From the NCBI GenBank assembly GCA_000371745.1, contig AQUH01000001.1, positions 10,965 through 54,526 of the forward strand: a stretch of DNA of 43,562 bases. Direction: 5' to 3'. The position numbers and the translations under genes are program-made. This document shows positions 1 through 8,467 of this stretch, one piece after another. Numbering within the stretch: position 1 is the stretch's first letter; each line of letters starts with the position of its first letter. Source of the DNA: an alpha proteobacterium SCGC AAA280-B11. Lineage in GTDB: Bacteria; Pseudomonadota; Alphaproteobacteria; Pelagibacterales; Pelagibacteraceae. The notes below the pieces were generated by a model. The model was not told the origin of the DNA, searched no databases, and saw only the letters and a program-made list of their open reading frames with translations.

Positions 1-136
1 TTCCAGATAAATAATTAGAAAAATAATTAGAGTTCTTAATTAAATTTTTTTTACCGTCTAGTATGTTAGCATTCAAATTTGAATAATTTGTTATAAAAGA
101 TAATAAAAAAGCTATATAAAAAACTGTTTTATTCAT
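1..136 (-). CDS. 5' end of a secreted protein, cut by the window edge
   Basis: Read on the minus strand from the ATG at 136-134, this frame stays open to the window edge (45 codons). The N-terminus starts MNKTVFYIAFLLSF, a short basic start followed by a hydrophobic core, and then SNLNA, a plausible signal peptidase I site. The next stretch (ILDGKKNLIKNS) is polar and gives no family match. The gene diverges from the glycosylase-like gene, with only 6 bp between the two start codons. The product is probably exported to the periplasm, but the function cannot be told from 45 residues. Confidence 0.6.
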   Translation of the reverse strand, partial: MNKTVFYIAFLLSFITNYSNLNANILDGKKNLIKNSNYFSNYLSG

Positions 137-142
137 AAAGAA

Positions 143-802
143 ATGACCAAAAAAAATCTAAGTATTAAAACTATAAACCTCCTAGAATACTATTCAACTT
201 TAAATTTTATAAACTTCTTTTCCAACGATCTAACCAAATCAAAACAAAACTCGCCTAATAAAGAACAGCTAATTATTGAATTATTTAAAGAGACTAACAG
301 CCATTTTGTCTTAAAAAAAAATAACAATTTGTTCTTTAAAGGAAATCCCAATTCTTCAATCATGATCCTGGGGGATTACCCGGATGAAAATGACATAAAA
401 AATCAAGAAATTTTTTCTGAATCTAAAGGAGAGCTACTAACTAAAATGTTATATGCAATATCACTGGGCAAAGAGGAATATTATTTATCTAATATTTATT
501 TTGATAAAGAAATTAATATAAAAAATAAATCTGATTTTTATAGAGACATTCTATTTAAACATATCAAAATTATTAAACCAAAATATATCTTATTATTAGG
601 TGAGGTAGTTTATAATTTTTTTAACAATTCTAATAAAAAAATATTAGATTTACATGGACAATGGGGTGAGATTATTATTGATAAATATAAATTTAATACA
701 TTTTCAACTTTAACTCCCGATCACTTACTAAGAACACCTGAGTATAAAAAATTAGCATGGGAGGACTTAAAAAAATTCAAAAATGAGATTTTTAAGAACT
801 AA
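143..802 (+). CDS. uracil-DNA glycosylase family 4-like protein, degenerate
   Basis: 219 residues with the overall order of alphaproteobacterial family 4 uracil-DNA glycosylases: an N-terminal helix, a block starting IMILGDYP where the family has a GEAPG motif, GELL where it has GQLL, LSN where it has ITN, KPKYILLLGEV in the middle, and TLTPDHLLRTP followed by KKLAWEDL at the end. The family would remove uracil from DNA and normally holds a 4Fe-4S cluster on four cysteines. This protein has no cysteine at all. The active-site loop is GDYPD and the usual HP of the closing motif is TP. Its stop overlaps the rnhB start by 1 nt, so the two are probably co-transcribed. It may be an active cluster-free variant or a non-catalytic relative. 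Confidence 0.7.
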   Translation: MTKKNLSIKTINLLEYYSTLNFINFFSNDLTKSKQNSPNKEQLIIELFKETNSHFVLKKNNNLFFKGNPNSSIMILGDYPDENDIKNQEIFSESKGELLTKMLYAISLGKEEYYLSNIYFDKEINIKNKSDFYRDILFKHIKIIKPKYILLLGEVVYNFFNNSNKKILDLHGQWGEIIIDKYKFNTFSTLTPDHLLRTPEYKKLAWEDLKKFKNEIFKN

Positions 803-1392
803 TGAATATATTAAATGATTTTAAATTCGGTAAAAATATAATTGGAGTAGATGAAGTAGGAAGGGGATGTTTGGCGGGACCTGTTTTTGCAGCAGCAATC
901 AAATTAGATGAAAAGAACTTTCCTTCTGGAATTAATGATTCAAAAAAACTTAACAAATCTAAAAGGCTAGAAATATTTCAAGAGCTTATTAAGAAGTGTG
1001 AATATAGTATTGGAATATCTTCTGTAAGAGAAATTGAAAAATTAAATATTTTACAATCTTCTTTGCTTGCAATGAACAGAGCTCTAGAAAAAATCAATAT
1101 TCAAGATCATATAATTCTTGTTGATGGAAATTTTGCCCCTAACAAAAGCAAAAACATCAAAACAATTATTAAGGGTGATCAAAAATGTGTTTCTATAGCC
1201 GCAGCATCAATTATAGCTAAGGTTTCTAGAGATTTATTTATGAAAAAATTATCTTTAGAATTCCCAAATTATAATTGGGAAAATAACTGTGGTTATGGGA
1301 CTAAAAAGCACATAGAAGCGATTAAAATATTCGGAATTACTGAGCATCATAGAAAAACTTTTGCGCCTATACACAACCTATTGATCAATTAA
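802..1392 (+). CDS. rnhB: ribonuclease HII
   Basis: 196 residues, usual family length. RNase HII cleaves the RNA strand of RNA-DNA hybrids and single ribonucleotides embedded in DNA. The signature GVDEVGRG lies at residues 15-22, with D17 and E18 as metal ligands. LVDGN follows, with D108 as the third acidic residue, and the conserved block SIAAASIIAKVSRD comes after it. The C-terminus has the typical NCGYGTKKHIEAI and HHRKTFAPI blocks. The start overlaps the upstream stop by 1 nt (TAATG). It sits in a DNA-repair-flavoured group with the glycosylase-like gene, ccrM and mutY. Confidence 0.96.
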   Translation: MNILNDFKFGKNIIGVDEVGRGCLAGPVFAAAIKLDEKNFPSGINDSKKLNKSKRLEIFQELIKKCEYSIGISSVREIEKLNILQSSLLAMNRALEKINIQDHIILVDGNFAPNKSKNIKTIIKGDQKCVSIAAASIIAKVSRDLFMKKLSLEFPNYNWENNCGYGTKKHIEAIKIFGITEHHRKTFAPIHNLLIN

Positions 1393-1468
1393 AAAATAGA
1401 GCACAATCAATATGCAGACACTGGTTGACTGAGGGAGTCTTCTAATATTATTTTCTCTCTACAGTTGT
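1393..1468. promoter_or_regulatory. ccrM upstream region with one GANTC site in a small inverted repeat
   Basis: This 76-bp gap precedes ccrM. It contains GACT-GAGGG-AGTC at 1427-1439, a 4-bp inverted repeat whose right half is GAGTC (1435-1439), a CcrM-type GANTC site. The Caulobacter ccrM promoter is known to contain GANTC sites and to be sensitive to methylation. Autoregulation here is inference only, as a single site could be chance. A second GANTC (GATTC, 1502-1506) lies just inside the gene. No RNA gene is visible. Confidence 0.35.
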
Positions 1469-2539
1469 ATGACAATAAATAGAGACACCATCATTCTTGG
1501 AGATTCATTAAAAGAATTAAAAAAAATACCTGACGAAACTTTTGACTGTATTTTTGCGGATCCACCCTACAATCTGCAATTACAAAGCAATCTAGAAAGG
1601 CCAGATCATTCAAAAGTAAAAGCTGTTGATGATGACTGGGATAAGTTTGATACTTTAAAACAATATGATGAATTTTCAATTTCTTGGATTAACGAATGCA
1701 GAAGAGTTCTAAAACCCAATGGAACGATATGGATGATAGGTACCTATCACAATATTTTTAGATTAGGAAAAATAATACAAGATAAGAATTTTTGGATTCT
1801 AAATGATATAATATGGAATAAAAAAAATCCTATGCCTAATTTCAAGGGCACAAGATTTACTAATGCACATGAAACATTAATCTGGGCTGCTAAAAGCAAA
1901 AACTCTAAATACACTTTTAATTATAAATCATTAAAATGCTTTAATGATGATAAGCAGATGAGATCAGATTGGGACCTTGCTCTTTGTACTGGAGGAGAGA
2001 GAATTAAAAATGAAGAAGGAAACAAAGTGCATTCAACTCAAAAACCTGAAAGCTTACTTTATAGAATTATTTTATCATCAACTAAAAAAGGTGATTTTAT
2101 ATTAGATCCATTCTTTGGTACTGGCACCACTGGAGCTGTTGCTAAAAAACTTGGAAGAAATTATTATGGGATAGAAAGTAATAAGCAATACTTTCAAACA
2201 GCCGAAGTAAGAATAAAAAAGATAAAAAAAATTGATGAAGATTTCTTAAAAACTATAGAAAATAAAAGAAATGAAAAAAGAATACCTTTTGGTTATTTAA
2301 TTGAAAGTGGAATAATAGAGCCAGGATTAAAACTTTTTGATGCCAAGAATAAAATCCAAGCTCATGTTATGGCTGATGGTAGTATTTTATACAAAGATAT
2401 TTCTGGATCTATACATACTGTTGGTGCAAAAGCTCAAGGAACAGAAAGTTGCAATGGATGGTCATTTTGGCATATAAAAATGGAAAATAAATTATATCCT
2501 CTCGATCATTTAAGAGAAAAAATTAGAAAAAATAACTAG
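1469..2539 (+). CDS. ccrM: CcrM-type adenine-N6 DNA methyltransferase (GANTC)
   Basis: 356 residues, matching CcrM length. The enzyme transfers a methyl group from SAM to adenine. The catalytic motif DPPYNLQL begins at residue 31, and the SAM-binding motif FGTGTTG lies at about 216-222, the order of beta-class amino-methyltransferases. The C-terminal ~85 residues (from about IPFGYLIESG, with MADGSI and NGWSFWHI) match the extra domain that sets CcrM apart from ordinary restriction-modification enzymes. No restriction enzyme gene lies nearby, which fits an orphan cell-cycle methylase. GANTC specificity is assigned by family. Its 3' end overlaps the convergent monooxygenase by 17 bp. Confidence 0.92.
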   Translation: MTINRDTIILGDSLKELKKIPDETFDCIFADPPYNLQLQSNLERPDHSKVKAVDDDWDKFDTLKQYDEFSISWINECRRVLKPNGTIWMIGTYHNIFRLGKIIQDKNFWILNDIIWNKKNPMPNFKGTRFTNAHETLIWAAKSKNSKYTFNYKSLKCFNDDKQMRSDWDLALCTGGERIKNEEGNKVHSTQKPESLLYRIILSSTKKGDFILDPFFGTGTTGAVAKKLGRNYYGIESNKQYFQTAEVRIKKIKKIDEDFLKTIENKRNEKRIPFGYLIESGIIEPGLKLFDAKNKIQAHVMADGSILYKDISGSIHTVGAKAQGTESCNGWSFWHIKMENKLYPLDHLREKIRKNN

Positions 2540-3722
2540 AACTTCTCGGATTATAATTAAAGATCCATCCAAACATATATTTTTTTAATAAAAAACTCTT
2601 TTCTAAAATCTTAAAAAATATAGTTCTAAGAAAGATAATTAAAAAATTACTTCCATGAAATATAAAAACATTCAAATGTGATCTTAAAATTATCTTTCTA
2701 ATCCTGCTATTGCGTTTATTAAAATAAAATACCCCTAAATTATTAGTTACATTCTTAATAATTTGCTCATATAAAACATAAGCATCTTCTATAGCTAGTG
2801 CTGCCCCTTGAGCTTGAAAAGGCACCATCCCATGAGAAGAATCTCCGATAAAAATCTGATTATCTCTATAAAAGACTCTCTTTTTCAAAGAAAATATTGG
2901 CCAACGATAAACTTCCTGAACATTATCTAATATTTCTCTCAAAACTTTACTGTCTGAAAAAAATAGACTCCTAAATTCGGCGGTTGGAAATACATTAGAA
3001 TAATTAGCATTTTTCTCTTCAACATTTTTTTTATCAAAAGACTTAATAACTCCTGTAAAACTCAAATCATTTTTATTGTTTATAAAATAAGTAACTAAAT
3101 GCTTATTATTTGCTAACCATAAATTAATAGCGTCGTTTGCCGTAGGATATTGAGAATAAAAATTTTTAATTACACCTCTAAATGCATAAAAGTTTGTATT
3201 TTTAATAATATTATTATCAGTTCTAGAGTTAGAAAATATTCCATCTGCAGAAATTAACAAATCACAATAATCCTCCGATCCATTACTAAATTTAACCCTG
3301 ATTATATTATGATCTTTAATTACCTGAGTGACTTTTTTATTATAAAAAATATCTTTCGGAGATAAAGATTTTTCTAAAAATTTTAATAAAACATTTCTAT
3401 CGCAAGTTAGATAGGGAGTTTTATCATTTATTATATTCTGCAAACTAATTTTACTTTCAAGTTCAGGTAAAAAATTTTTATAAGGCTGAGAATGAATATT
3501 TAAATAATTCATTCTGTGAAAATTATTATCTAAATAAAACTTTGAATCTAAAAAATCTAAAATTCTTACTGCATTAGGCGATAGCTGTATTCCAGTAGAT
3601 TTTGATAAATTGTTCTCTAGCTTTTCATATACTCTAAAATTATTAAAGTTATTTTTTTTTAAAAAATTAGCCAAAGTTAAGCCGGCAATTCCACCTCCTA
3701 GAATAATAATTTTTTTAAACAT
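2523..3722 (-). CDS. FAD-dependent aromatic-ring monooxygenase-like protein
   Basis: 399 residues, a group A flavoprotein monooxygenase. The N-terminal dinucleotide-binding loop is GGGIAGLTLANFL, followed by YEK. A DG motif (LISADGIFSNSR) lies mid-protein, and the second FAD-binding motif is GDSSHGMVPFQAQGAALAIEDA in its first and last parts. The wording of that motif (PFQAQGAALAIED) is closer to salicylate-hydroxylase and zeaxanthin-epoxidase-like proteins than to ubiquinone hydroxylases UbiH/UbiF. A quinone role is still possible, since ubiA lies elsewhere in the window. The substrate is unknown. The gene starts 8 nt inside the mutY 3' end and is probably in its operon. Confidence 0.8.
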   Translation of the reverse strand: MFKKIIILGGGIAGLTLANFLKKNNFNNFRVYEKLENNLSKSTGIQLSPNAVRILDFLDSKFYLDNNFHRMNYLNIHSQPYKNFLPELESKISLQNIINDKTPYLTCDRNVLLKFLEKSLSPKDIFYNKKVTQVIKDHNIIRVKFSNGSEDYCDLLISADGIFSNSRTDNNIIKNTNFYAFRGVIKNFYSQYPTANDAINLWLANNKHLVTYFINNKNDLSFTGVIKSFDKKNVEEKNANYSNVFPTAEFRSLFFSDSKVLREILDNVQEVYRWPIFSLKKRVFYRDNQIFIGDSSHGMVPFQAQGAALAIEDAYVLYEQIIKNVTNNLGVFYFNKRNSRIRKIILRSHLNVFIFHGSNFLIIFLRTIFFKILEKSFLLKKYMFGWIFNYNPRSSSYFF

Positions 3723-4764
3723 AAGAAATTCTTTTATTTTTTATCAAGAATATGAATTTTTTAGAAAAACTTGATAAAAGTGAATTATCTATTTTATTAG
3801 AACTTATCCAGTAAAATTTATTATTATTTATTTTATTTATCTTTCTAAAGATAGCAATTTTAATTAGCATTTTAATATTTGAGATATTATGTATGTAACT
3901 CTTATTAAGAATTCTTACCTGACCAGAAAAAGAAAAGTTTTTTTCTTGAAAAGACTTGTCAAATATTTTTTTTTTATATTCAATAAGAGGTAAATTTACA
4001 AAATCTTTTAATAATTTATTCTTATCTTTAAAAAATAAAATTTTATTATTATTTAAGGAAAATAATAAATAATATTTTTTTATATTAATTTTATTTTTCT
4101 TGATAATTTTATAATTAAAATTATTTTTTTTTAATGCAATACAATTGCTTCTTAGAGGACAGACATCACATTTAGGATTTTGAGGAGTACAAATTAAAGC
4201 CCCAATCTCCATTAATGCTTGGGCAAAATTAGAAAAATTTTTTTTAGGTTTAATCTGCTGCAATTTTAAATAAATATTTTCTTTAAAATTTTTTTTATTG
4301 TTTTTATAACCAAATAATCTTGCGATGAATCTTTCAACATTTCCGTCTATTCCAATAAAATCTTTATCAAAAGCGATAGCCATAATTGCTGAAGCGGTAT
4401 AGTCGCCTATTCCAGGAAAACTTTTCAAAGTCTCAAAATTATTCGGAACTATTCCTTTGTGTTTCGATCTAATAATTTTCGCTGTAATTAGTAAATTTCT
4501 GGCTCTAGAATAATATCCTAGACCCTGCCACATCTTATATACCTTTGGCAATTTTGATTTTGATAATTTGTCCAGATTAGGAAAAGTTTTTATAAATCTG
4601 TTAAAAAAAGGAATCACTGTTTTTACCTGAGTCTGCTGAAGCATAAATTCACTAACTATGACTTTATAAATTCTATCCTTAAATCCGCGATATCTTCTCC
4701 ATGGCAAATCTCTTTGATGATTATCGTACCAAGCAAGAATTTTATTTGATAAAAGATTTTCCAT
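3715..4764 (-). CDS. mutY: A/G-specific adenine glycosylase
   Basis: 349 residues. MutY removes adenine mispaired with 8-oxoguanine. The start of the catalytic domain reads ILAWYDNHQRDLPWR. SEFMLQQTQ carries the catalytic Glu (E39). The helix-hairpin-helix FPGIGDYTASAI is followed by GIDGNVERF with catalytic D140. Four cysteines at 192, 199, 202 and 208 have the C-X6-C-X2-C-X5-C spacing of the 4Fe-4S cluster. The C-terminal part is lysine-rich and diverged but about as long as a MutT-like recognition domain. The ATG lies inside CCATGG and overlaps the divergent dciA start, so its leader must lie within dciA or be absent. Confidence 0.95.
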   Translation of the reverse strand: MENLLSNKILAWYDNHQRDLPWRRYRGFKDRIYKVIVSEFMLQQTQVKTVIPFFNRFIKTFPNLDKLSKSKLPKVYKMWQGLGYYSRARNLLITAKIIRSKHKGIVPNNFETLKSFPGIGDYTASAIMAIAFDKDFIGIDGNVERFIARLFGYKNNKKNFKENIYLKLQQIKPKKNFSNFAQALMEIGALICTPQNPKCDVCPLRSNCIALKKNNFNYKIIKKNKINIKKYYLLFSLNNNKILFFKDKNKLLKDFVNLPLIEYKKKIFDKSFQEKNFSFSGQVRILNKSYIHNISNIKMLIKIAIFRKINKINNNKFYWISSNKIDNSLLSSFSKKFIFLIKNKRISYV

Positions 4765-5209
4765 GGTCGCTAATAAATTTACAAATAAATTGTTCTCTCA
4801 GGGTTTGCGTCCTTTGCAAAGTTTATTACCAGAAAATGCAAAAAAAATACTAAAAAAAGACGGCTTTGTACATTTTGAGATAATTAAAAATTGGAAAAAT
4901 ATTATTGGCGAAAAAATGCTTAAAGATGTTACACCCGTAAAAATAAAAAAAATTAATAACGAAAACATTCTTTCAATAAATGTAAACAAGAGTGTAATGA
5001 TAGAAATTGAATATTCCAGAGATCAAATTATTGAAAGAATTAACAGCTATCTTGGTTTTAATGCAATTAATAAAATCCAGATTTTATCCAAGAACTCTTC
5101 TGTTGAAATAAAAAAAAGAAAAATATTATTAGATGAAAAAATTATTAAAAAAATTAATGAAATTAAAAACGAAAAGATTAAAGAAATTTTTCTAAACTTA
5201 AATAAATAA
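4763..5209 (+). CDS. dciA: DUF721 / DciA-family protein, putative replicative helicase loader
   Basis: 148 residues. The N-terminal ~100 residues match DUF721, with LRPLQSLLP, a conserved tryptophan (IIKNWKNIIG) and a mixed hydrophobic core ending IEIEYSRDQIIERIN. DciA proteins load the DnaB helicase in bacteria that lack DnaC/DnaI. Alphaproteobacteria commonly have one next to mutY and a thioredoxin gene, as here. The lysine-rich tail (SVEIKKRKILLDEK) could contact DNA. The start ATG overlaps the mutY ATG on the opposite strand by 2 nt. No better start lies close downstream, so a leaderless mRNA or a promoter inside mutY is likely. Confidence 0.78.
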   Translation: MVANKFTNKLFSQGLRPLQSLLPENAKKILKKDGFVHFEIIKNWKNIIGEKMLKDVTPVKIKKINNENILSINVNKSVMIEIEYSRDQIIERINSYLGFNAINKIQILSKNSSVEIKKRKILLDEKIIKKINEIKNEKIKEIFLNLNK

Positions 5210-5215
5210 AGATTT

Positions 5216-5821
5216 ATGACTTTATTAAAAAATAATTTAAAAAAAATTTTAATTCTTTTTTTTTTAATTTTTACTAACTCTTATTCTTATGCACAAAATA
5301 CTGATGAAATATTTGTTGGTAACGAAAATGCTAAAGTTAAAATTAAGATTTATAGCTCATACACATGTCCCCACTGTGCAAATTTTCATAATAGCGTATA
5401 TCCAAAGTTAATAAAAGAATATGCAAGCAAGGATTTAATAAAATTTACTTTTGTAGACTTTCCCCTTGATATTGCTGCATTAAACGCATCAAAAATTGTT
5501 AGATGCGCAACAAAAGAATCAAGTATCTTATTAATTGATGAAATTTATAAAAATCAAAGTATTTGGTCAGCTGGCGATAAAATACAACAAATTAATTCTA
5601 ACTTATTTTTAATAGGTAATAAATTTAACTTATCTAATGAAAAACTATCGAATTGTTTAAAGGATAAAAAATTGGAAGATAAAATATTAAACGACAGATT
5701 AGAGGGGCAAAAAAAATATTCTATCAATTCTACGCCGACTATTATTATTAATGAAAAAAAATATGAAGGAAACGCTTCTTTTGAAGACCTGTCTAAAGAA
5801 ATACTTAAAATATTGAAATGA
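5216..5821 (+). CDS. DsbA-like periplasmic thiol oxidoreductase
   Basis: 201 residues. A signal peptide (basic start, hydrophobic core, site after NSYSYA near residue 26) predicts export. The thioredoxin fold carries CPHC at 51-54, the same active site as E. coli DsbA, and a cis-proline in STPTIII at about 174. This makes it a likely disulfide oxidase or isomerase for secreted proteins. Substrates are unknown. Cytochrome oxidase assembly also needs thiol handling, but the gene is not beside the cta cluster. It lies 6 bp after dciA and overlaps the smc start by 4 nt (ATGA). Confidence 0.88.
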   Translation: MTLLKNNLKKILILFFLIFTNSYSYAQNTDEIFVGNENAKVKIKIYSSYTCPHCANFHNSVYPKLIKEYASKDLIKFTFVDFPLDIAALNASKIVRCATKESSILLIDEIYKNQSIWSAGDKIQQINSNLFLIGNKFNLSNEKLSNCLKDKKLEDKILNDRLEGQKKYSINSTPTIIINEKKYEGNASFEDLSKEILKILK

Positions 5822-8460
5822 AATTTAAAAAACTAGAAATAGTTGGTTTTAAATCTTTTGCGGACCGAACTCATTTGTTAATAGAAGACGGTCTTACCGG
5901 AATTGTAGGTCCTAACGGTTGCGGAAAATCTAATATAGTAGAAGCTTTAAGATGGTGCATGGGGGAAACTTCAGCAAAAAGTCTTAGAGGTAGCGGAATG
6001 GAAGATGTTATATTTTCAGGAACCTCTGATCGTCCTTCAAAAAATATTGCTGAAGTAAATATTTTCTTGGAAAATAATGAAAACGTACCCCAATACAGGG
6101 ATACTCCCGAAATAGAAGTAAAAAGAAGAATAGAAAAAGATAAAGGATCAAGCTACTACATTAACGGTAAAGAAGTCCGAGCAAGAGATGTTCAGATATT
6201 ATTTGCAGATCTTTCAACTGGGGCACACTCGCCTTCGATGGTAAGCCAAGGAAAAGTTGGTTCGTTAATTACAGCAAAACCAACTGACAGAAGAGCAATT
6301 TTAGAAGAAGCCGCAGGCATTGGCGGTCTACATGCAAGAAGACATGAAGCCGAACTAAGATTAACAGCTGCTGAAAATAATCTTAAAAAGGCTGATGACA
6401 TAATGAAGCAAATCGAAACTCAACTTAAGAATTTACTAAAACAAGCAGAAGAAGCTTCCAGATATAAAACAATATCAAATGATATTAAAAAACATGAAGC
6501 TTTACTATCTTACCTAAAAATTCAAGAAATTAATAAAGAGTTAAAAGAAAGTCAGGATGCTTTAAATGAAATTGATGACGATATTAGCGCTGTCACTATT
6601 GAAAAGAATTATAGCAGTGAATTATTGGATTCTGAAAACAAAAGAATTAAACCTCTAAGAAATGATTTTGCCGAAATTACTAGTAAATTACAGAGATTAA
6701 ATCTTGAGTATGAAGAATTGTTTAAACAAGAACAAAGAACCAAAGAAGAGGCTGAAAAACTTAGAATTGATCTAAAAAATACTAATGATGATCTACAAAG
6801 TGAAAATATTAATATTAACAACGCAGGTTCTAACATTAAAAGATTAACAGAAGAAAAAAGTAAGATATTAGAATTCGAAAAAACTTATTATGAAATAGAA
6901 AATCAAAGCAATTCTGATTTTAAAAAAATTTCAGAACAATTAAATTATGAACAAAAAGAACTAGAAAATATTTCTGAAAAAATATTTGCTAATATTAGCG
7001 GACTACAAAATAAAAATGAGATTAATAATTATTTAAGTTCTGTTAAAAATTTTATCAATAACCAATCAAAAATATTAAATGACACTATTAATAATTTTGA
7101 AAACACAGAACCATACAATGTTAAAGAAAATTTAAAAAGTCTTCTTAATGGTTTTTCTGAAACGTCAAAAATTACTGATGATTTTGATAATTTAATAAAA
7201 AGAAATGTAGAAAGAGATTCATATTTTAATAAAGAAGACGTGCGATCACAATTCACCGAAAAAACAATTTTACTTAAAGAACTGCAAGAAAAGTATGCAC
7301 TATTCTTAAGTAAATACGAAACGATTAAAAATGACTCCATTAAGCGAAAAGAGAGAATTAAAAGTATTGATAATGAAATTGATAACTGGCGTAATCTTGA
7401 ACAAAATTCTAGAACTAAATCTGAAAATCTTAACTCTAGATTAAAAAACTTAGAGAAAGAAATTATTAAAATTCAAATTAGACCCTCCGAGATCGGAGAA
7501 CAAAAAGGGTTTTATCAAGAAAATATTAAAAATACTGAAGAAGCTAAAAATAAAATTAATTCTGAAATTGAAGCAGCCGAAAATAAAATTTCTGAGATAA
7601 ATAAATTATTATCAGATATTAATGAAAAAGTTCTTATTGGGAGAGAGAAAAAAGCTCGTTTTGAAACTCTTATAGACAATCACAAATCAAAAGTTATCGA
7701 ATTAGAAAATAAAGTCAGAGAAGATTTTAAATGCTCAATTGATGATCTTTTAAACGAAGAAGATAAAACATCTATCGAAAAAACAAATTTAGATGAAATT
7801 GAAACTAAACTTAAAAAACTTAAAGATGAAAGAGATAATATGGGGGCGGTTAACCTAAGAGCTGATGATGAAACTAAAAATCTAGAAAACCAAATTACTA
7901 AAATGATGGAGGACAGGAAAGATCTTCTTGCTGGAATATTAAAATTAAAATCTAGTATTAATGAATTAAATCAAAAAGGCAGGGAAAAACTTATTGATGC
8001 TTACGATAAAGTTGGAAGAAAATTTAATGACGTATATACAAAATTATTTGGCGGCGGAAATGCTAGACTTGAACTTGTAGAATCTGACGATCCTTTAGAA
8101 GCTGGATTAGAACTTTTAGTGAGTCCTCCTGGAAAAAAATTGCAATCGATAACTTTATTGTCCGGAGGTGAGCAAGCGCTTACGGCTATGGCTTTAATAT
8201 TTGCTGTATTCTTAATTAATCCTGCGCCCATTTGTATTTTGGATGAGGTAGATGCTCCATTGGATGATGCAAACGTTACAAGATTTTGCTCACTTATAGA
8301 GGAGCTTACAAAAATTACTGAAACAAAATTTATAGTTATTACCCACCATGCTTTGACAATGTCACGAATGAATAGACTTTATGGAGTTACAATGGCTGAA
8401 AGAGGTGTGAGTCAATTAGTTGCTGTTGATCTTGAAAAAGCAGAAGAATTAGTAGCATAA
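5818..8460 (+). CDS. smc: chromosome segregation SMC ATPase, short form without a recognisable hinge
   Basis: 880 residues, against about 1150-1190 for typical bacterial SMC. The ATPase head is complete: Walker A GPNGCGKSN at 31-39, a Q-loop and switch region in the N-terminal domain, the conserved NMGAVNL at about 674-680, the signature LSGGEQ at 781-786, and Walker B ICILDEVDAP at 805-813 with D809 and E810. Between about 175 and 670 the protein is mostly Lys/Glu-rich coiled coil. The glycine-rich hinge block that should sit in the middle (a G-x-x-G start, then an ALG motif) is not seen. The central stretch, about residues 398-481, is Asn/Ser-rich and instead looks helical. It should still act with ScpA/ScpB in condensing DNA, but neither gene is in the window. 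Confidence 0.93.
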   Translation: MKFKKLEIVGFKSFADRTHLLIEDGLTGIVGPNGCGKSNIVEALRWCMGETSAKSLRGSGMEDVIFSGTSDRPSKNIAEVNIFLENNENVPQYRDTPEIEVKRRIEKDKGSSYYINGKEVRARDVQILFADLSTGAHSPSMVSQGKVGSLITAKPTDRRAILEEAAGIGGLHARRHEAELRLTAAENNLKKADDIMKQIETQLKNLLKQAEEASRYKTISNDIKKHEALLSYLKIQEINKELKESQDALNEIDDDISAVTIEKNYSSELLDSENKRIKPLRNDFAEITSKLQRLNLEYEELFKQEQRTKEEAEKLRIDLKNTNDDLQSENININNAGSNIKRLTEEKSKILEFEKTYYEIENQSNSDFKKISEQLNYEQKELENISEKIFANISGLQNKNEINNYLSSVKNFINNQSKILNDTINNFENTEPYNVKENLKSLLNGFSETSKITDDFDNLIKRNVERDSYFNKEDVRSQFTEKTILLKELQEKYALFLSKYETIKNDSIKRKERIKSIDNEIDNWRNLEQNSRTKSENLNSRLKNLEKEIIKIQIRPSEIGEQKGFYQENIKNTEEAKNKINSEIEAAENKISEINKLLSDINEKVLIGREKKARFETLIDNHKSKVIELENKVREDFKCSIDDLLNEEDKTSIEKTNLDEIETKLKKLKDERDNMGAVNLRADDETKNLENQITKMMEDRKDLLAGILKLKSSINELNQKGREKLIDAYDKVGRKFNDVYTKLFGGGNARLELVESDDPLEAGLELLVSPPGKKLQSITLLSGGEQALTAMALIFAVFLINPAPICILDEVDAPLDDANVTRFCSLIEELTKITETKFIVITHHALTMSRMNRLYGVTMAERGVSQLVAVDLEKAEELVA

Positions 8461-8467
8461 AGAATTA

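Noticed and set aside
1469-2539. Methyltransferase as part of a restriction-modification or phage-defence system
   Set aside because: It has the CcrM C-terminal domain and no restriction or defence gene nearby.
7029-7340. Reverse-strand open frame of 103 codons inside smc
   Set aside because: It is a shadow of the smc coding frame in low-complexity AT-rich sequence, with no motif.
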